From positions 1 to 64,000 of the forward strand of contig JANQGQ010000025.1 of NCBI GenBank assembly GCA_028277185.1: a DNA stretch of 64,000 bases, read 5' to 3'. The stretch is from Woeseiaceae bacterium (GTDB taxonomy: Bacteria > Pseudomonadota > Gammaproteobacteria > Steroidobacterales > Woeseiaceae). Within the stretch, counting starts at the first letter, position 1. The number at the start of each line of letters is the position of its first letter. The position numbers were made by a program, and so were the translations under genes. Positions 45,891 to 55,260 of the stretch are shown piece by piece. The notes beneath the pieces were generated by a model. That model was not told the origin of the DNA and did not search any database. It saw only the letters and a program-made list of their open reading frames with translations.

Positions 45891-45904
45891 TAACGATATC
45901 GTTA
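45891..45904. promoter_or_regulatory. Perfect 14-bp palindrome TAACGATATCGTTA
   Basis: The palindrome lies 15 nt before the outer-membrane protein ATG and just upstream of its AAGGGGAAG ribosome-binding site. A site there would overlap the start of the transcript and block it when occupied, as a TetR-like or similar repressor would. No regulator gene is adjacent. Confidence 0.6.
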
Positions 45905-45919
45905 AGAAGGGGAAGTCCA

Positions 45920-46864
45920 ATGAAGCGACCAGCATTGGCGGCGGCGCTGCTGATACCGCTGTCGTCCGCGTCCGGTGCGGAGTTCCGGTTCGAGTCGGGG
46001 CTTGCTTTCACGGGCAGCGAACTCGACACGCGCGTCCGGACACTGACGCCCGATTTCCTTGTGGCGTCCTCGAGCACGGAGGAGGAACGCGACGAGCTGG
46101 CGGTCTTCGGCCGCTGGTACTTCGACGGTCTTTCGGACGAACGCGGTCCTCTGGCTCAGGCGGCGTTTGTGGATCGCGCATCGTCCGTGGGTCTTGCTTA
46201 TTCGCGGGCAGAATCCTCGGCTCGGGGCCAGTTCTTCACGGTCGGCTCGGGTGCGCCGGCAGACTTCGACTTCGGTGACCTCGACACCGACACGCTGGCG
46301 CTGGATCTGCGCTACGTGCAAAGAGACAGCGGTTGGTTCGGCCTTGCCGCCCTCGACTACCGGGAGTTCAGCGGACCCGTGTCCAGCGACGCCACCGCTT
46401 TAAGCCTCGGCGTCGGAAAGTATCTGTTCGACACGACGGCGCTTAGTGTCAGCATCAGCCGGCCCGACATCGACGAGAGCGATCCGACCGAATACGGCAT
46501 CGCGTTTACCCATCTGGGTTCGCTGATCGGGCAGTGGCAGTATGCCGCCGACCTGGGCTACTTCCGTCTCGACAGCGACGGGGGCCTGTCGACCGATCTC
46601 TGGAGCACCGCGCTCAGGCTCTACCCGATGCGGCAACTCGAATTCGGGGTCGGTATCGACTTCATTGGCGATAACGATTTCTTCCTGTCGCGCAATCGCT
46701 ACGAAGGTTTTGCAAGCTGGTTCCTTACTCCGTCGGTACAGGTCGCCGCCCGCTACTGGTCGGAGGACAGCGACGGCCTGTCCATACCGCTTATCGATGG
46801 CACGCGCTCGGAGTCGACGTTCGACCGTTCCGGCTACAGCGTCGCGGTCAATATCCGCTTCTGA
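45920..46864 (+). CDS. Outer-membrane beta-barrel protein, putative porin
   Basis: A 314-residue exported protein with a signal peptide (cleavage near ASGAEFRF). The mature part is made of short alternating strands with turns, and the last residue is Phe (SVAVNIRF), the usual sorting signal for the BAM complex. This is a 12-14 strand barrel by appearance (inference). I do not recognise a named family. It is preceded by the palindromic site at 45891-45904 and followed by a strong terminator at 47004-47037. Confidence 0.75.
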   Translation: MKRPALAAALLIPLSSASGAEFRFESGLAFTGSELDTRVRTLTPDFLVASSSTEEERDELAVFGRWYFDGLSDERGPLAQAAFVDRASSVGLAYSRAESSARGQFFTVGSGAPADFDFGDLDTDTLALDLRYVQRDSGWFGLAALDYREFSGPVSSDATALSLGVGKYLFDTTALSVSISRPDIDESDPTEYGIAFTHLGSLIGQWQYAADLGYFRLDSDGGLSTDLWSTALRLYPMRQLEFGVGIDFIGDNDFFLSRNRYEGFASWFLTPSVQVAARYWSEDSDGLSIPLIDGTRSESTFDRSGYSVAVNIRF

Positions 46865-47003
46865 AGCCCGCTTCCGGGGGCGGCATGATATTCGAGAAAT
46901 TCGAGCAAAAGCGTCGATAACTGAGAATTGTTCGGATAACGGCGATTGCGCATACTACGCCTCGTTCGTTGCCTGATCCTTCCCCCGGTGCATCGAACCT
47001 GTC

Positions 47004-47037
47004 AAAGGGCCGTGAGCTGCTTCACGGCCCTTTTTTT
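47004..47037 (+). terminator. Rho-independent terminator after the barrel gene
   Basis: GGGCCGTGA (47007-47015) pairs with TCACGGCCC (47022-47030) around a 6-nt loop, preceded by AAA and followed by seven T. It ends transcription of the barrel gene about 140 nt past its stop and insulates the M16 peptidase gene. Confidence 0.9.
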
Positions 47038-47111
47038 GTGCGCGGGAACTAAGCCTGTAATTACGAGTCTCTAGCGCGCACAATCCCATATAAAGATAGG
47101 GGGCTATCCTG

Positions 47112-49829
47112 ATGAAGCGTTTTCTGGCATCCGCAGGGGTGCTTGTCGTATTGCCGTGTCTGGCATTTGCCCAGTCGGATGTAAGGATCGCGTACGAGCG
47201 GTTCGAGCTGGACAACGGTCTCCGGGTCGTCGTCCACGAAGACCGCAAAGCGCCTATCGTGGCCGTCGGCGTCTGGTACCACGTCGGTTCGAAGGACGAG
47301 AAGCCCGGGAAGACCGGTTTCGCGCATCTGTTCGAGCATCTTATGTTCAATGGCAGCGAGAACTACGACGACGAGTACTTCAAGCCCTTCGAGGAGGTCG
47401 GTGCCACGGGGCAGAACGGCACGACCTGGTTCGACCGGACGAACTACTTCCAGAACGTACCCACGCCGGCGCTGGAACTGGCGCTATGGATGGAGTCCGA
47501 TCGCATGGGGCATCTCCTCGGCGCGGTGACCCAGGAGAAGCTGGACAACCAGCGCGGCGTCGTTCGGAACGAGAAGCACCAGGGCGACAATGAGCCCTAC
47601 GGTCTCGTTTCGTATCGCGAGCTCGAGGGCTTGTTCCCCCAGGGGCATCCCTACCGCTGGAGCACGATCGGGTCCATCGAGGATCTCGATTCGGCGACGC
47701 TCGACGACGTCAGGGAGTGGTTCCGCGAGAACTACGGCGCCGCGAACACCGTGCTCGTACTCGCCGGCGACATCGATGCCGGGGAGGCGCGCCCGCTCGT
47801 CGAGAAGTATTTCGGCAACATCGAATCCGGTCCGCCGCTGGCCAAGCGCATGGCTTTCGTGCCCGAAAAGCCCAGCGTCACGCGCGAACGGATGTTCGAT
47901 CGGGTGCCCCAGGCGCGGATCTATCGCTCCTGGGCGGTGCCCGGCCGAACCACACAAACGCGGGCGCGTCTCGATCTGGCCGCTGCCCTGTTGGGTAGCG
48001 GCAAAAACTCCCGCCTCTACAAAGCACTCGTCTACGACGAGCAGCTGGCAACCAACGTGTCGGTCGGCGTATCGGCCCAGGAACTCGCGAGTATTTTCCG
48101 GATCACGGTCACGCTGAAGCCGGGTGGGGACGTGGCGGAGGTCAACGCGCGACTGGACGCGCTGCTCGCTGAGTTTCTCGATGGCGGCCCCCGCCGCGAC
48201 GAGCTCGCGCGGGCGAAGACCAAGATCAACGCGGGCTTCATCCGCGGTGTCGAGCAGGTCGGTGGATTCTCCGGCAAGGCAAGTGTGCTGGCCCAGGGCG
48301 AGCTCTATGCTGGCGATCCGGGCTTTTACCGCACGCGCCTCGAATGGCTCAACGGCGCCGATGCGGACGACGTTCTGAATGCCGCCGAAAGCTGGCTTAA
48401 GAAAGCGTATCACCAGATCGACGTGCTGCCGTTCCCGCAGTACACCACGACAGGTATCGAGGCGGATCGGAGCGCGTTGCCGGTCGTCGACACCGCGCCT
48501 GATCTCGTCTTTCCGGAGATCCAGCGCGACGAACTCAGCAACGGTATCGGGATCGTCCTGGCCGAGCGCAACACCGTCCCCGTCGTAAACGTGGCCATGC
48601 AGTTCGATGCGGGCTACGCCGCGGATGCAGGCCAGACCCTCGGCACGGCGAACTTCACGCTGGCCATGATGGACGAAGGTACGGCGCGCCGCAGCGCACT
48701 GGAAATCAGCGCCGAGGCGGAATCGCTTGGCGCTCAAATCGGTACCGGTTCGAATCTCGATGTGTCGACGGTATCGCTCTCGGCGCTGACGGATCAGCTG
48801 GAGCCGTCGCTCGATCTCTATGCCGACGTCATCCGCAACCCGGCCTTCGACACCGAAGAGATGGAGCGCTTTCGTCAGCGGCTTCTGGCCCGGATCGAGC
48901 AGGAGAAGAATCAGCCGGTCGGCGTGGCGCTCAGAACCTTGCCGCCGCTCATGTACGGCGAGGGCCACGCTTACGGTATTCCGTTCACGGGTTCCGGCAC
49001 CGCGGAATCGGTCGCGTCGATAACACGCGACGATCTCGAGCGCTTCCACGCTACCTGGATCCGGCCGGACAACGCGACGATCTTTGTCGTGGGCGACGTC
49101 ACGATGGCGGCGATCAAGCCGCTGCTCGAGCGACAGTTCGGAAACTGGCGCGCACCGCGAAGGGCACTGCCGGCCAAGAACATAGCGGCCGTGGAGCGCC
49201 CGGGAGCGCCGCAGGTGTATCTCGTCCACAAGCCGGGGGCGCTGCAGTCGCTGATCCTGGCGGGCCATGTCGCGCCGCCCGAGGGAGTTGCCAACAACCT
49301 CGCAATCCAGACCATGAACGACGTGCTCGGAGGGCAGTTCACGGCGCGCGTCAACATGAATCTCCGCGAGGACAAAGGCTGGGCCTACGGCGCGTACACG
49401 TTGATCTACCCGGCTCGGGGCCAGCGTCCATGGATGATCTACGCGCCAGTGCAAACCGATCGGACCGTGGACTCGATGCAGGAGCTGATGCTCGAGATGA
49501 ATGGCTACCTCGACGACCGGCCTGCCACGGAAGACGAGCTGCTGCGCAACGTCAGGAACTCCGTCCGCAGCTTGCCCGGACAGTTCGAAACCGGCGGCGC
49601 GGTTCTCGGCGCGCTGCTGTCGAATCAGCGCTACGGCCGCCCGGACGACTACGTGCAGAATCTGAAGTCGAACTACGAGGCGCTGGACGTAGCGGCGCTC
49701 AGAGACGCTGCCGACGACGTGATCCATCCGCAGGGCCTCACGTGGCTGATCGTCGGCGACCTCGAGCAGATCGAGCAGCCGGTCCGCGAGATGGGGCTCG
49801 GTGAGGTCAGAGTCATCGAGACGCGCTGA
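47112..49829 (+). CDS. Periplasmic M16 zinc metallopeptidase, two-domain
   Basis: A 905-residue exported protease: signal peptide (cleavage near AFAQSD), then an active M16 half with the inverted zinc motif HLFEH (residues ~72-76, HXXEH) and a more diverged inactive half (DELSNGIGIVLAERNTVPVV onwards). Such periplasmic M16 enzymes degrade short peptides after import or turnover. The protein follows the usual ~900-residue layout. It has its own terminator-like inverted repeat just downstream and is monocistronic. Confidence 0.92.
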   Translation: MKRFLASAGVLVVLPCLAFAQSDVRIAYERFELDNGLRVVVHEDRKAPIVAVGVWYHVGSKDEKPGKTGFAHLFEHLMFNGSENYDDEYFKPFEEVGATGQNGTTWFDRTNYFQNVPTPALELALWMESDRMGHLLGAVTQEKLDNQRGVVRNEKHQGDNEPYGLVSYRELEGLFPQGHPYRWSTIGSIEDLDSATLDDVREWFRENYGAANTVLVLAGDIDAGEARPLVEKYFGNIESGPPLAKRMAFVPEKPSVTRERMFDRVPQARIYRSWAVPGRTTQTRARLDLAAALLGSGKNSRLYKALVYDEQLATNVSVGVSAQELASIFRITVTLKPGGDVAEVNARLDALLAEFLDGGPRRDELARAKTKINAGFIRGVEQVGGFSGKASVLAQGELYAGDPGFYRTRLEWLNGADADDVLNAAESWLKKAYHQIDVLPFPQYTTTGIEADRSALPVVDTAPDLVFPEIQRDELSNGIGIVLAERNTVPVVNVAMQFDAGYAADAGQTLGTANFTLAMMDEGTARRSALEISAEAESLGAQIGTGSNLDVSTVSLSALTDQLEPSLDLYADVIRNPAFDTEEMERFRQRLLARIEQEKNQPVGVALRTLPPLMYGEGHAYGIPFTGSGTAESVASITRDDLERFHATWIRPDNATIFVVGDVTMAAIKPLLERQFGNWRAPRRALPAKNIAAVERPGAPQVYLVHKPGALQSLILAGHVAPPEGVANNLAIQTMNDVLGGQFTARVNMNLREDKGWAYGAYTLIYPARGQRPWMIYAPVQTDRTVDSMQELMLEMNGYLDDRPATEDELLRNVRNSVRSLPGQFETGGAVLGALLSNQRYGRPDDYVQNLKSNYEALDVAALRDAADDVIHPQGLTWLIVGDLEQIEQPVREMGLGEVRVIETR

Positions 49830-49844
49830 TTCGTCTTGACAGAA

Positions 49845-49878
49845 TGCGGTCCGCGGTTGTGTCGAGCCGCGGACCGCA
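49845..49878 (+). terminator. Inverted repeat behind the M16 gene
   Basis: TGCGGTCCGCGG (49845-49856) and CCGCGGACCGCA (49867-49878) pair perfectly around a 10-nt loop. The nearest T-run (49897-49901) is about 18 nt further, so it is a weak Rho-independent terminator or a stabilising hairpin. Confidence 0.6.
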
Positions 49879-49898
49879 AGTCGGTTCGGTCGGCTCTT

Positions 49899-49915
49899 TT
49901 TAGGCAATTTTTAGG
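49899..49915 (+). promoter_or_regulatory. TTTAGG direct repeat ahead of the kinase gene
   Basis: TTTAGG occurs at 49899 and again at 49910, an 11-bp phase that suits OmpR/PhoB-family regulators. It lies 63 nt before the kinase start. A related set of boxes occurs at 52399-52442, so the OmpR-type regulator at 51643 probably controls both. Confidence 0.5.
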
Positions 49916-49977
49916 AAATTTCGCGCAGCGGGTGCTTTCTGCGACACTGCCGCCATCGTTCAACCGGCAGAGCAATC

Positions 49978-51594
49978 TTGCACCTCGGTATTTTGTCTCT
50001 TCTGCCCCGTCGCTTCAGCTCGCGCGTGCGTTTCGCCACGCTCGGGATGCTGTTGTTGCTCGCAATCCTCGCAGGATTGTTCTACGCAATCACCGACCGC
50101 TACCAGTATCTGCTCACGCGCAGCGAGCTGGCGCGGGACGTCGTCCAGAGCTACCTCGAAGTATCCGATCACACGTATCGCAAGCTCAACGCGATGGGTG
50201 AGATCGTTGCGAATGAAGACGCGGGCAGTCGCTTCGAGCGGGAAGCCAACGCGATGTCGCTGCGTCAGTCCCTGAACAAAGTGCGTCAGGGCATCAGCGC
50301 CGAGGTCGCGTTCGTTCGTTACGAAAACGAACGTGAGGAATTGGAACATCTCGCCGAGATCGACCGCGTTGCCGAGCAGATCGTCTCGGCCAGCCTCCGG
50401 ATACGGACGGCCGTCGAGGCAGGCAATCTGGGCCGCGCGCGCGCCGATCTCACGGCCGTGCGTAGCGACGAGATCGCCGGGCGCTTCAGCGAGCTCATCG
50501 ATATCGCGCTCGAAGAGGAACGGCGGGAGATGCTGGCTACCAAGGAGGCGGCGCTGGCGCTCGGGCGTTTCATCGCCTGGGTGCTGCCGCTCTTCACGGT
50601 ACTCGTGATCGGGTTCGGCGTCGGCATCACGATCGTGATCTCGCGTTCGCTTTCGAAGTCGGTGGATACTCTGCGCGACGCGGCCCTCGCCTACGCCTCG
50701 GGCGATTTCGACTATCGGACCGACGACCTGTACGAGGCTGAGTTCGCGGAGCTCGGCGATGCCTTCGACCGGCTCGGTGAGCAACTCGGTAAGCGCTTTC
50801 GCGGGGAGCAGAGCAGCAAGGCGGAGCTCGAAGCGCTCGTCGCCGAACGCACGCAGGGGCTCAGAGAGACCAACGAAGAACTCGCCAAGGCAGATCGGAG
50901 CCGGCGTCAGCTTTTGGCCGACATCAGCCACGAGCTGCGGACGCCGCTGACCGTGATCCACGGGGAGGCGGAAATCGCGCTCCGGGGAGACGCAAAGTCC
51001 GTCGCCGAGTATCAGGATGCGCTCGATCGCATTCGCGAGCAGGCCCTGCACACGAACCGGCTGGTCGACGATCTCCTGTTCGTCGCGCGCGCCGAGGAAG
51101 GCCAGGCTCGGGTCCAGATGCGGTCGGTGGCGATATCCGGGCTCATAAAGGCCGTGTGCGCCGATTTCGCGGCCGCGGCCGAGAAAAAGCGCATTCGTAT
51201 TACGCAGTCCATCGGCGACGACTACATCGTCGTGAGCGGCGACCACGATCGTCTGCGGCAGGTCTTCACGATCCTGCTCGACAACGCACTCCGTTACTCG
51301 GACGCCGAAGGCCACGTTCAGGTAAGCCTGAGGCAGGACGACGACGGCGTCGAGGTCATCGTCAAGGACGACGGCATCGGCCTGTCGCCCGAGGAGGCGG
51401 AGCAGGTCTTCCTGAGATTCTACCGTGGCGCCAACGCCCAGCATGCCGCGCACGGCACGGGGCTGGGCTTGCCGGTAGCCAAGGCGATCATCGAGGCCCA
51501 TCAGGGGACGATCGGCATTACCGGCCAGGTCGGCGAAGGGGCCGAGGCCCGGGTCTGGCTGCCTGTCGAGGACCGGATCAGGGCGATCGCCTGA
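49978..51594 (+). CDS. Membrane sensor histidine kinase (HAMP/HisKA/HATPase)
   Basis: A 538-residue sensor kinase: first membrane helix (~22-42), a ~160-residue periplasmic helical sensor domain, a second helix (~200-222), a HAMP region, then a HisKA box (ADISHELRTPLTVIHGEAEI) and an HATPase domain (LLDNALRYSD, DDGIGLSPEE, GTGLGLPV). The sensor domain is not one I can name. The start is a TTG at 49978; an ATG at 50050 would cut off most of the first helix. Its response regulator gene starts 48 nt after its stop. Confidence 0.88.
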   Translation: MHLGILSLLPRRFSSRVRFATLGMLLLLAILAGLFYAITDRYQYLLTRSELARDVVQSYLEVSDHTYRKLNAMGEIVANEDAGSRFEREANAMSLRQSLNKVRQGISAEVAFVRYENEREELEHLAEIDRVAEQIVSASLRIRTAVEAGNLGRARADLTAVRSDEIAGRFSELIDIALEEERREMLATKEAALALGRFIAWVLPLFTVLVIGFGVGITIVISRSLSKSVDTLRDAALAYASGDFDYRTDDLYEAEFAELGDAFDRLGEQLGKRFRGEQSSKAELEALVAERTQGLRETNEELAKADRSRRQLLADISHELRTPLTVIHGEAEIALRGDAKSVAEYQDALDRIREQALHTNRLVDDLLFVARAEEGQARVQMRSVAISGLIKAVCADFAAAAEKKRIRITQSIGDDYIVVSGDHDRLRQVFTILLDNALRYSDAEGHVQVSLRQDDDGVEVIVKDDGIGLSPEEAEQVFLRFYRGANAQHAAHGTGLGLPVAKAIIEAHQGTIGITGQVGEGAEARVWLPVEDRIRAIA

Positions 51595-51642
51595 TTCCGA
51601 AGACCGTTGCAGCGCCCCGGCGAAGAACCGTAGGATGCGGGC

Positions 51643-52320
51643 ATGAGGACGCTGGTTGTAGAGGATGACGATCGGATCGCCGATTTTCTGGTGCGTGCGC
51701 TCAAGTCCGAAGGGCACACCGCGGTGCGCACCGGCGACGGGCGTGAGGCCTTCGAGCTTGGACAGAAAGCCGATTTCGAGCTGATCATCCTCGATCTGAT
51801 GCTCCCGGGCATGCACGGGCTCGAGGTCTGTCAGGAGCTCAGGATGCGCCGCGTTCAGACTCCCATCGTCATGCTGACCGCAATGGACACGCTCGACGAC
51901 GTCATTACCGGGCTCAAGATGGGGGCCGACGACTACATCAAGAAGCCGTTCGCCATCGACGAGTTGCTGGCGAGGATCGACGCCGTGACCCGGCGTGGAC
52001 GGGTCGAAGAACGGCGCCGGGATCTGCTGGCCGTGGACGACGTTGCGCTCGACCGGCGATCGATGCGTGCGACCCTGGGCGGGCAACCGCTGGATCTGAC
52101 TGCGAAGGAACTCGCGGTACTCGAACTCCTCATGGCGAATCCCGGACGCCTGTTCAGCCGGGAGCGCATTCTGTCGAACGTCTGGGGGATGGACATAGAT
52201 CCGCTGACCAACGTCGTCGACGTTTACGTCGGCAAGCTCCGTAAGAAGATCGACGGCGGGCGCGAAAGCTCGTTGATCGAGACGGTGCGCGGCCTCGGCT
52301 ACCGGATGAATCTCCCCTAA
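51643..52320 (+). CDS. OmpR-family response regulator
   Basis: A 225-residue regulator: receiver (phospho-Asp in LIILDLMLPGMHGL, residue ~51) and a C-terminal winged helix (LTAKELAVLELLMANPGRLF, VVDVYVGKLRKKID). It works with the kinase at 49978. OmpR-type proteins bind direct repeats at about 11-bp phase, exactly what is seen at 49899 and 52399, so autoregulation plus control of the 52520-57241 genes is likely (inference). Confidence 0.9.
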   Translation: MRTLVVEDDDRIADFLVRALKSEGHTAVRTGDGREAFELGQKADFELIILDLMLPGMHGLEVCQELRMRRVQTPIVMLTAMDTLDDVITGLKMGADDYIKKPFAIDELLARIDAVTRRGRVEERRRDLLAVDDVALDRRSMRATLGGQPLDLTAKELAVLELLMANPGRLFSRERILSNVWGMDIDPLTNVVDVYVGKLRKKIDGGRESSLIETVRGLGYRMNLP

Positions 52321-52398
52321 ATCCCCCCCTAAACGACGACCGCTCCCGCGGCGTCCCTTCAAGCTTTCCGGCATTGTCTCTAATCCGCGACAGGCGGG

Positions 52399-52447
52399 GT
52401 TTAGAGAAACTTCATGTGACGTTTAGGCGTACTTCATTGCCTTGACA
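52399..52447 (+). promoter_or_regulatory. Four 11-bp regulator half-sites and -35 element
   Basis: GTTTAGAGAAA, CTTCATGTGAC, GTTTAGGCGTA and CTTCATTGCCT follow one another from 52399, so the 17-bp block GTTTAGxxxxACTTCAT repeats at 22 bp. Directly after is TTGACA (52442-52447), a full -35 hexamer; the -10 is weak. This is the layout of an activated OmpR/PhoB-type promoter upstream of the four-gene run. Confidence 0.7.
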
Positions 52448-52519
52448 GTATTCGTTCATCGCCGCTGATCACAATGGCCACTCAGCATCTTTCGATGCAT
52501 TGGCAACCAGGGGTCAGAC

Positions 52520-53608
52520 ATGAGCACACCAGCGGCGCAACTCTTTTCGGGCAATCAATCCAACGTCGAGCGGCTGCCGGGGTACGAACCCGAGGGACTG
52601 CCGCGCAACGCCAAGTGGGGCTTCGTAACGCGCAACGTTCCCACGGGCGACGCTTCGCACATAGAAGCCCGCGCGGATCACCGTCCCCAGTCCGGCGACC
52701 TGGTCCTGGCGCGAGTCGAGAAAATCGCCCAGCACACACGCATTCAGCTGAACAACAGCCGGCGCTCGCTGCTCTACCCGGGCGACAAGCTGGTCGTTGC
52801 CTACGGCAATCGCTATGCACCCGACCAGTTCGCGGCCGAGATTCCGGCCTCGCTCGATCGCTGCCACCTCGTCGCCGCCGGCGGCATTGCGGCGCAGGCC
52901 GTGTCGAAGCACGACCGGCTCAAGTGGCCGACGACGATCCGGCCGGAGGGCTTCCTGATCGATCGCCAGGGCGAGGTACTGAACCTTCGGCGCTATGCGC
53001 TTGCCGCGCAGAGCCGGCGCGGTCTCCGCAGAAAACCGGTGATTGCCGTGCTCGGCACCTCGATGAACTCGGGGAAGACCACGACGGCCGCAGCGCTCGT
53101 CAAGGGCCTGAGCGCCGCGGGTTACCGGGTCGCAGCGATAAAGGCGACCGGTACCGGTTCGGGGAACGACGTATGGTCTTACGCGGACGCCGGCGCCGAG
53201 GTCACCCTCGACTTTACCGATGCGGGCCATCCGTCGACGTACCGCATCCCGCAGCTCGAGATCCAGGCGTGCTTCGAACGCCTGATCACGGCCGCAAGGG
53301 CCGACGACTCGGTCGACGTGGCCGTCGTCGAGATCGCCGACGGCATGCTGCATTTCGAAACCGCCGACCTCGTGAATTCGATGGCGTTTCGCCGCGAGGT
53401 GAAGCATGTCGTCTTCGCCGCCGGCGAAGCAATGGGCGCGCTGGCCGGGATCGAACGGCTTCGGCAGGCCGGTATCAAGCCGCTTGCCATCTCGGGCCTG
53501 CTCACGGCGTCGGCGCTGGCTGCAAGCGAAGCGCAGGCGCACAGCGGAGTACCGGTTCTGACGAAGTCCGAGCTCGAGGCGCCGTCAATTGCCCGGCGGG
53601 TCCTGTAG
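52520..53608 (+). CDS. P-loop NTPase, DUF1611/dethiobiotin-synthetase-like
   Basis: A 362-residue soluble protein. The C-terminal half is a P-loop fold: GTSMNSGKTTTAAALVKGL (Walker A, residues ~178-196), VVEIADGMLHFE as the Walker B region, and KHVVFAAGEAMGALAGI. This resembles DUF1611 and dethiobiotin-synthetase or MobB-like NTPases. The first ~170 residues are a separate domain I cannot name. It is the first gene behind the activator boxes and precedes the ABC gene by 2 nt. The activity cannot be assigned. Confidence 0.65.
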   Translation: MSTPAAQLFSGNQSNVERLPGYEPEGLPRNAKWGFVTRNVPTGDASHIEARADHRPQSGDLVLARVEKIAQHTRIQLNNSRRSLLYPGDKLVVAYGNRYAPDQFAAEIPASLDRCHLVAAGGIAAQAVSKHDRLKWPTTIRPEGFLIDRQGEVLNLRRYALAAQSRRGLRRKPVIAVLGTSMNSGKTTTAAALVKGLSAAGYRVAAIKATGTGSGNDVWSYADAGAEVTLDFTDAGHPSTYRIPQLEIQACFERLITAARADDSVDVAVVEIADGMLHFETADLVNSMAFRREVKHVVFAAGEAMGALAGIERLRQAGIKPLAISGLLTASALAASEAQAHSGVPVLTKSELEAPSIARRVL

Positions 53609-53610
53609 CG

Positions 53611-55260
53611 ATGACCACGGCGCTGCCGAAAACCCTGCCGGCGTCGCGTTATCCGCTGCTTGCGGGTGTCGTCGCGCTCGGCCTCGTTCAGGCCGCGACG
53701 CTGATCGGAACCGCGTGGCTGGCGCAGCGTTTGCTCGGTGAGATCGTCGGCGGCGGGCGCAGCAAGATCCCGGAAACCCTGGCGCTGCTCGTCGTCTTCG
53801 CCGCAATCGGCGCGATCTGCCGCTGGCTCGAGCGCGCGGGCGGCGAGCGTCTCGGCAATCGGCACGTGCACGACGTGCGGCTGGCGCTCTACGACGCGCT
53901 CGCGGTGGCCAGGGCCAGGCGCAACAGCCACGGCATCAACATGATCCGCTTCTCGAACGATCTGAATGCGTTGCGGCAGTGGGTCGCGCTCGGCATCGCC
54001 CGGACCTTGAGCGGCGGTCTCTTCATGGCCGGCGTACTGCTTGCGGTCGCGCTGATCGATCTGCGGCTGGCGCTGTGGCTGGCTGGCGGGATCGCCGTGA
54101 GTGCGCTGGGCCTCGTTCTGCTCGGCCGGGGTTTCGAGAGTAGCGTCCGGCAGACGCGCCGCCGCCGCGGCGGTCTCGCGACGGCGGTGTCCGATGTGCT
54201 CCTGCACGTTCCGCATCTCCGGTTCTTCGGCCGGACGACGCGTGAGCGGCGGCGACTGGAACGTCTGAGCACCGGCCTGACCGAAGCGCTGGAAACGCGC
54301 GCGCTGTGGATCGGTGCGTTACGGGGGTTCACCGACTTCGCCCAGCGCGCGCTGCTGCTATTGGTTCTCGTCTACGGTGCCTACGCGCTTCTCGCCGGCC
54401 GGCTCGACGTGGCCGGCCTGCTGGTGGCAACCGGCGTCGCGTCGCTTGCCGCTACGCCGTTGCGTGATCTGTCGCGGGTCTTCGAGTACTGGAAGTCGGC
54501 TCAGGTAGCGCGAGAGAAGCTCAGCACCGCACTGTCCGCGCCGCAAGCGTCTGCCGCCGAGGATCGCGTCCGCCTTCGCAAAGGACAGGGCCGGCTGCGG
54601 CTGTACGACGTCGAGTGCCTGCCGGGCGCGACCCGTCTGGCGGCGAAAGCCCGGCCCGGGACGCGCGTAGCGATCGCCGGCGCCAACGGCAGCGGCAAGA
54701 CGAGTCTCGTGAACGCGATTGCCGGCATCGTGCCGGCCAGTCATGGCCACATCACGCTGGACGGTACGCGTACCGATCAGCTGAGCGATCGTCATCGCCG
54801 GCGCGCTATCGGGATAGCGAGCCACCGCGTTCCGCTCGTGCCGGGTTCCGTCGGCAAGAACATTCGCTACCGGCATCCAGGCGCGGCGCCCGATGCCGTC
54901 GCCGAGGCCTGCCGGGTTGCCGGTCTCGATTCCCTGCTCGAGCGCCTGCCCGAAGGGCTTAAGACCCGTCTGGGGCAGGACGGCAGCGGCGTATCCGCGG
55001 GCGAGGCGGCCCGCATCAAGCTGGCAAGGGCCGTGCTCGACTCGCCGCGTCTTCTGCTGCTCGACGAGATCGAACAGGGCCTCGACGCCGACGGCTTTCG
55101 CACGCTGATGCGTTGTCTCGAGACCTACTCCGGCACCGTGGTTTACGCAACGCACGATCCGACGCTGATCGCAGTCGCCGATGACGTGTGGTCCCTGGAC
55201 TCACGTCCGACGACGGCCGACGTGAGCAACCTGACGCACTTCCGTAACCCCGCATCGTGA
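53611..55260 (+). CDS. ABC half-transporter with degenerate signature motif
   Basis: A 549-residue fused membrane/ATPase protein: six helices in residues ~15-300, then an ATPase domain with Walker A IAGANGSGKTSLVNAIAG, Walker B LLLLDEIEQGL and the switch His in VYATHDP. The signature is VSAGEAARIKLARAV; the canonical LSGGQ is altered to VSAGE, so ATPase activity may be weak or need a partner. No second half-transporter is adjacent, so it probably works as a homodimer exporter. The stop overlaps the hydrolase start. Confidence 0.85.
   Translation: MTTALPKTLPASRYPLLAGVVALGLVQAATLIGTAWLAQRLLGEIVGGGRSKIPETLALLVVFAAIGAICRWLERAGGERLGNRHVHDVRLALYDALAVARARRNSHGINMIRFSNDLNALRQWVALGIARTLSGGLFMAGVLLAVALIDLRLALWLAGGIAVSALGLVLLGRGFESSVRQTRRRRGGLATAVSDVLLHVPHLRFFGRTTRERRRLERLSTGLTEALETRALWIGALRGFTDFAQRALLLLVLVYGAYALLAGRLDVAGLLVATGVASLAATPLRDLSRVFEYWKSAQVAREKLSTALSAPQASAAEDRVRLRKGQGRLRLYDVECLPGATRLAAKARPGTRVAIAGANGSGKTSLVNAIAGIVPASHGHITLDGTRTDQLSDRHRRRAIGIASHRVPLVPGSVGKNIRYRHPGAAPDAVAEACRVAGLDSLLERLPEGLKTRLGQDGSGVSAGEAARIKLARAVLDSPRLLLLDEIEQGLDADGFRTLMRCLETYSGTVVYATHDPTLIAVADDVWSLDSRPTTADVSNLTHFRNPAS

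Noticed and set aside
46887..46919. Eleven-codon open frame (ATG ATA TTC) before the terminator
   Set aside because: No ribosome-binding site or supporting context; it is too short to assign.
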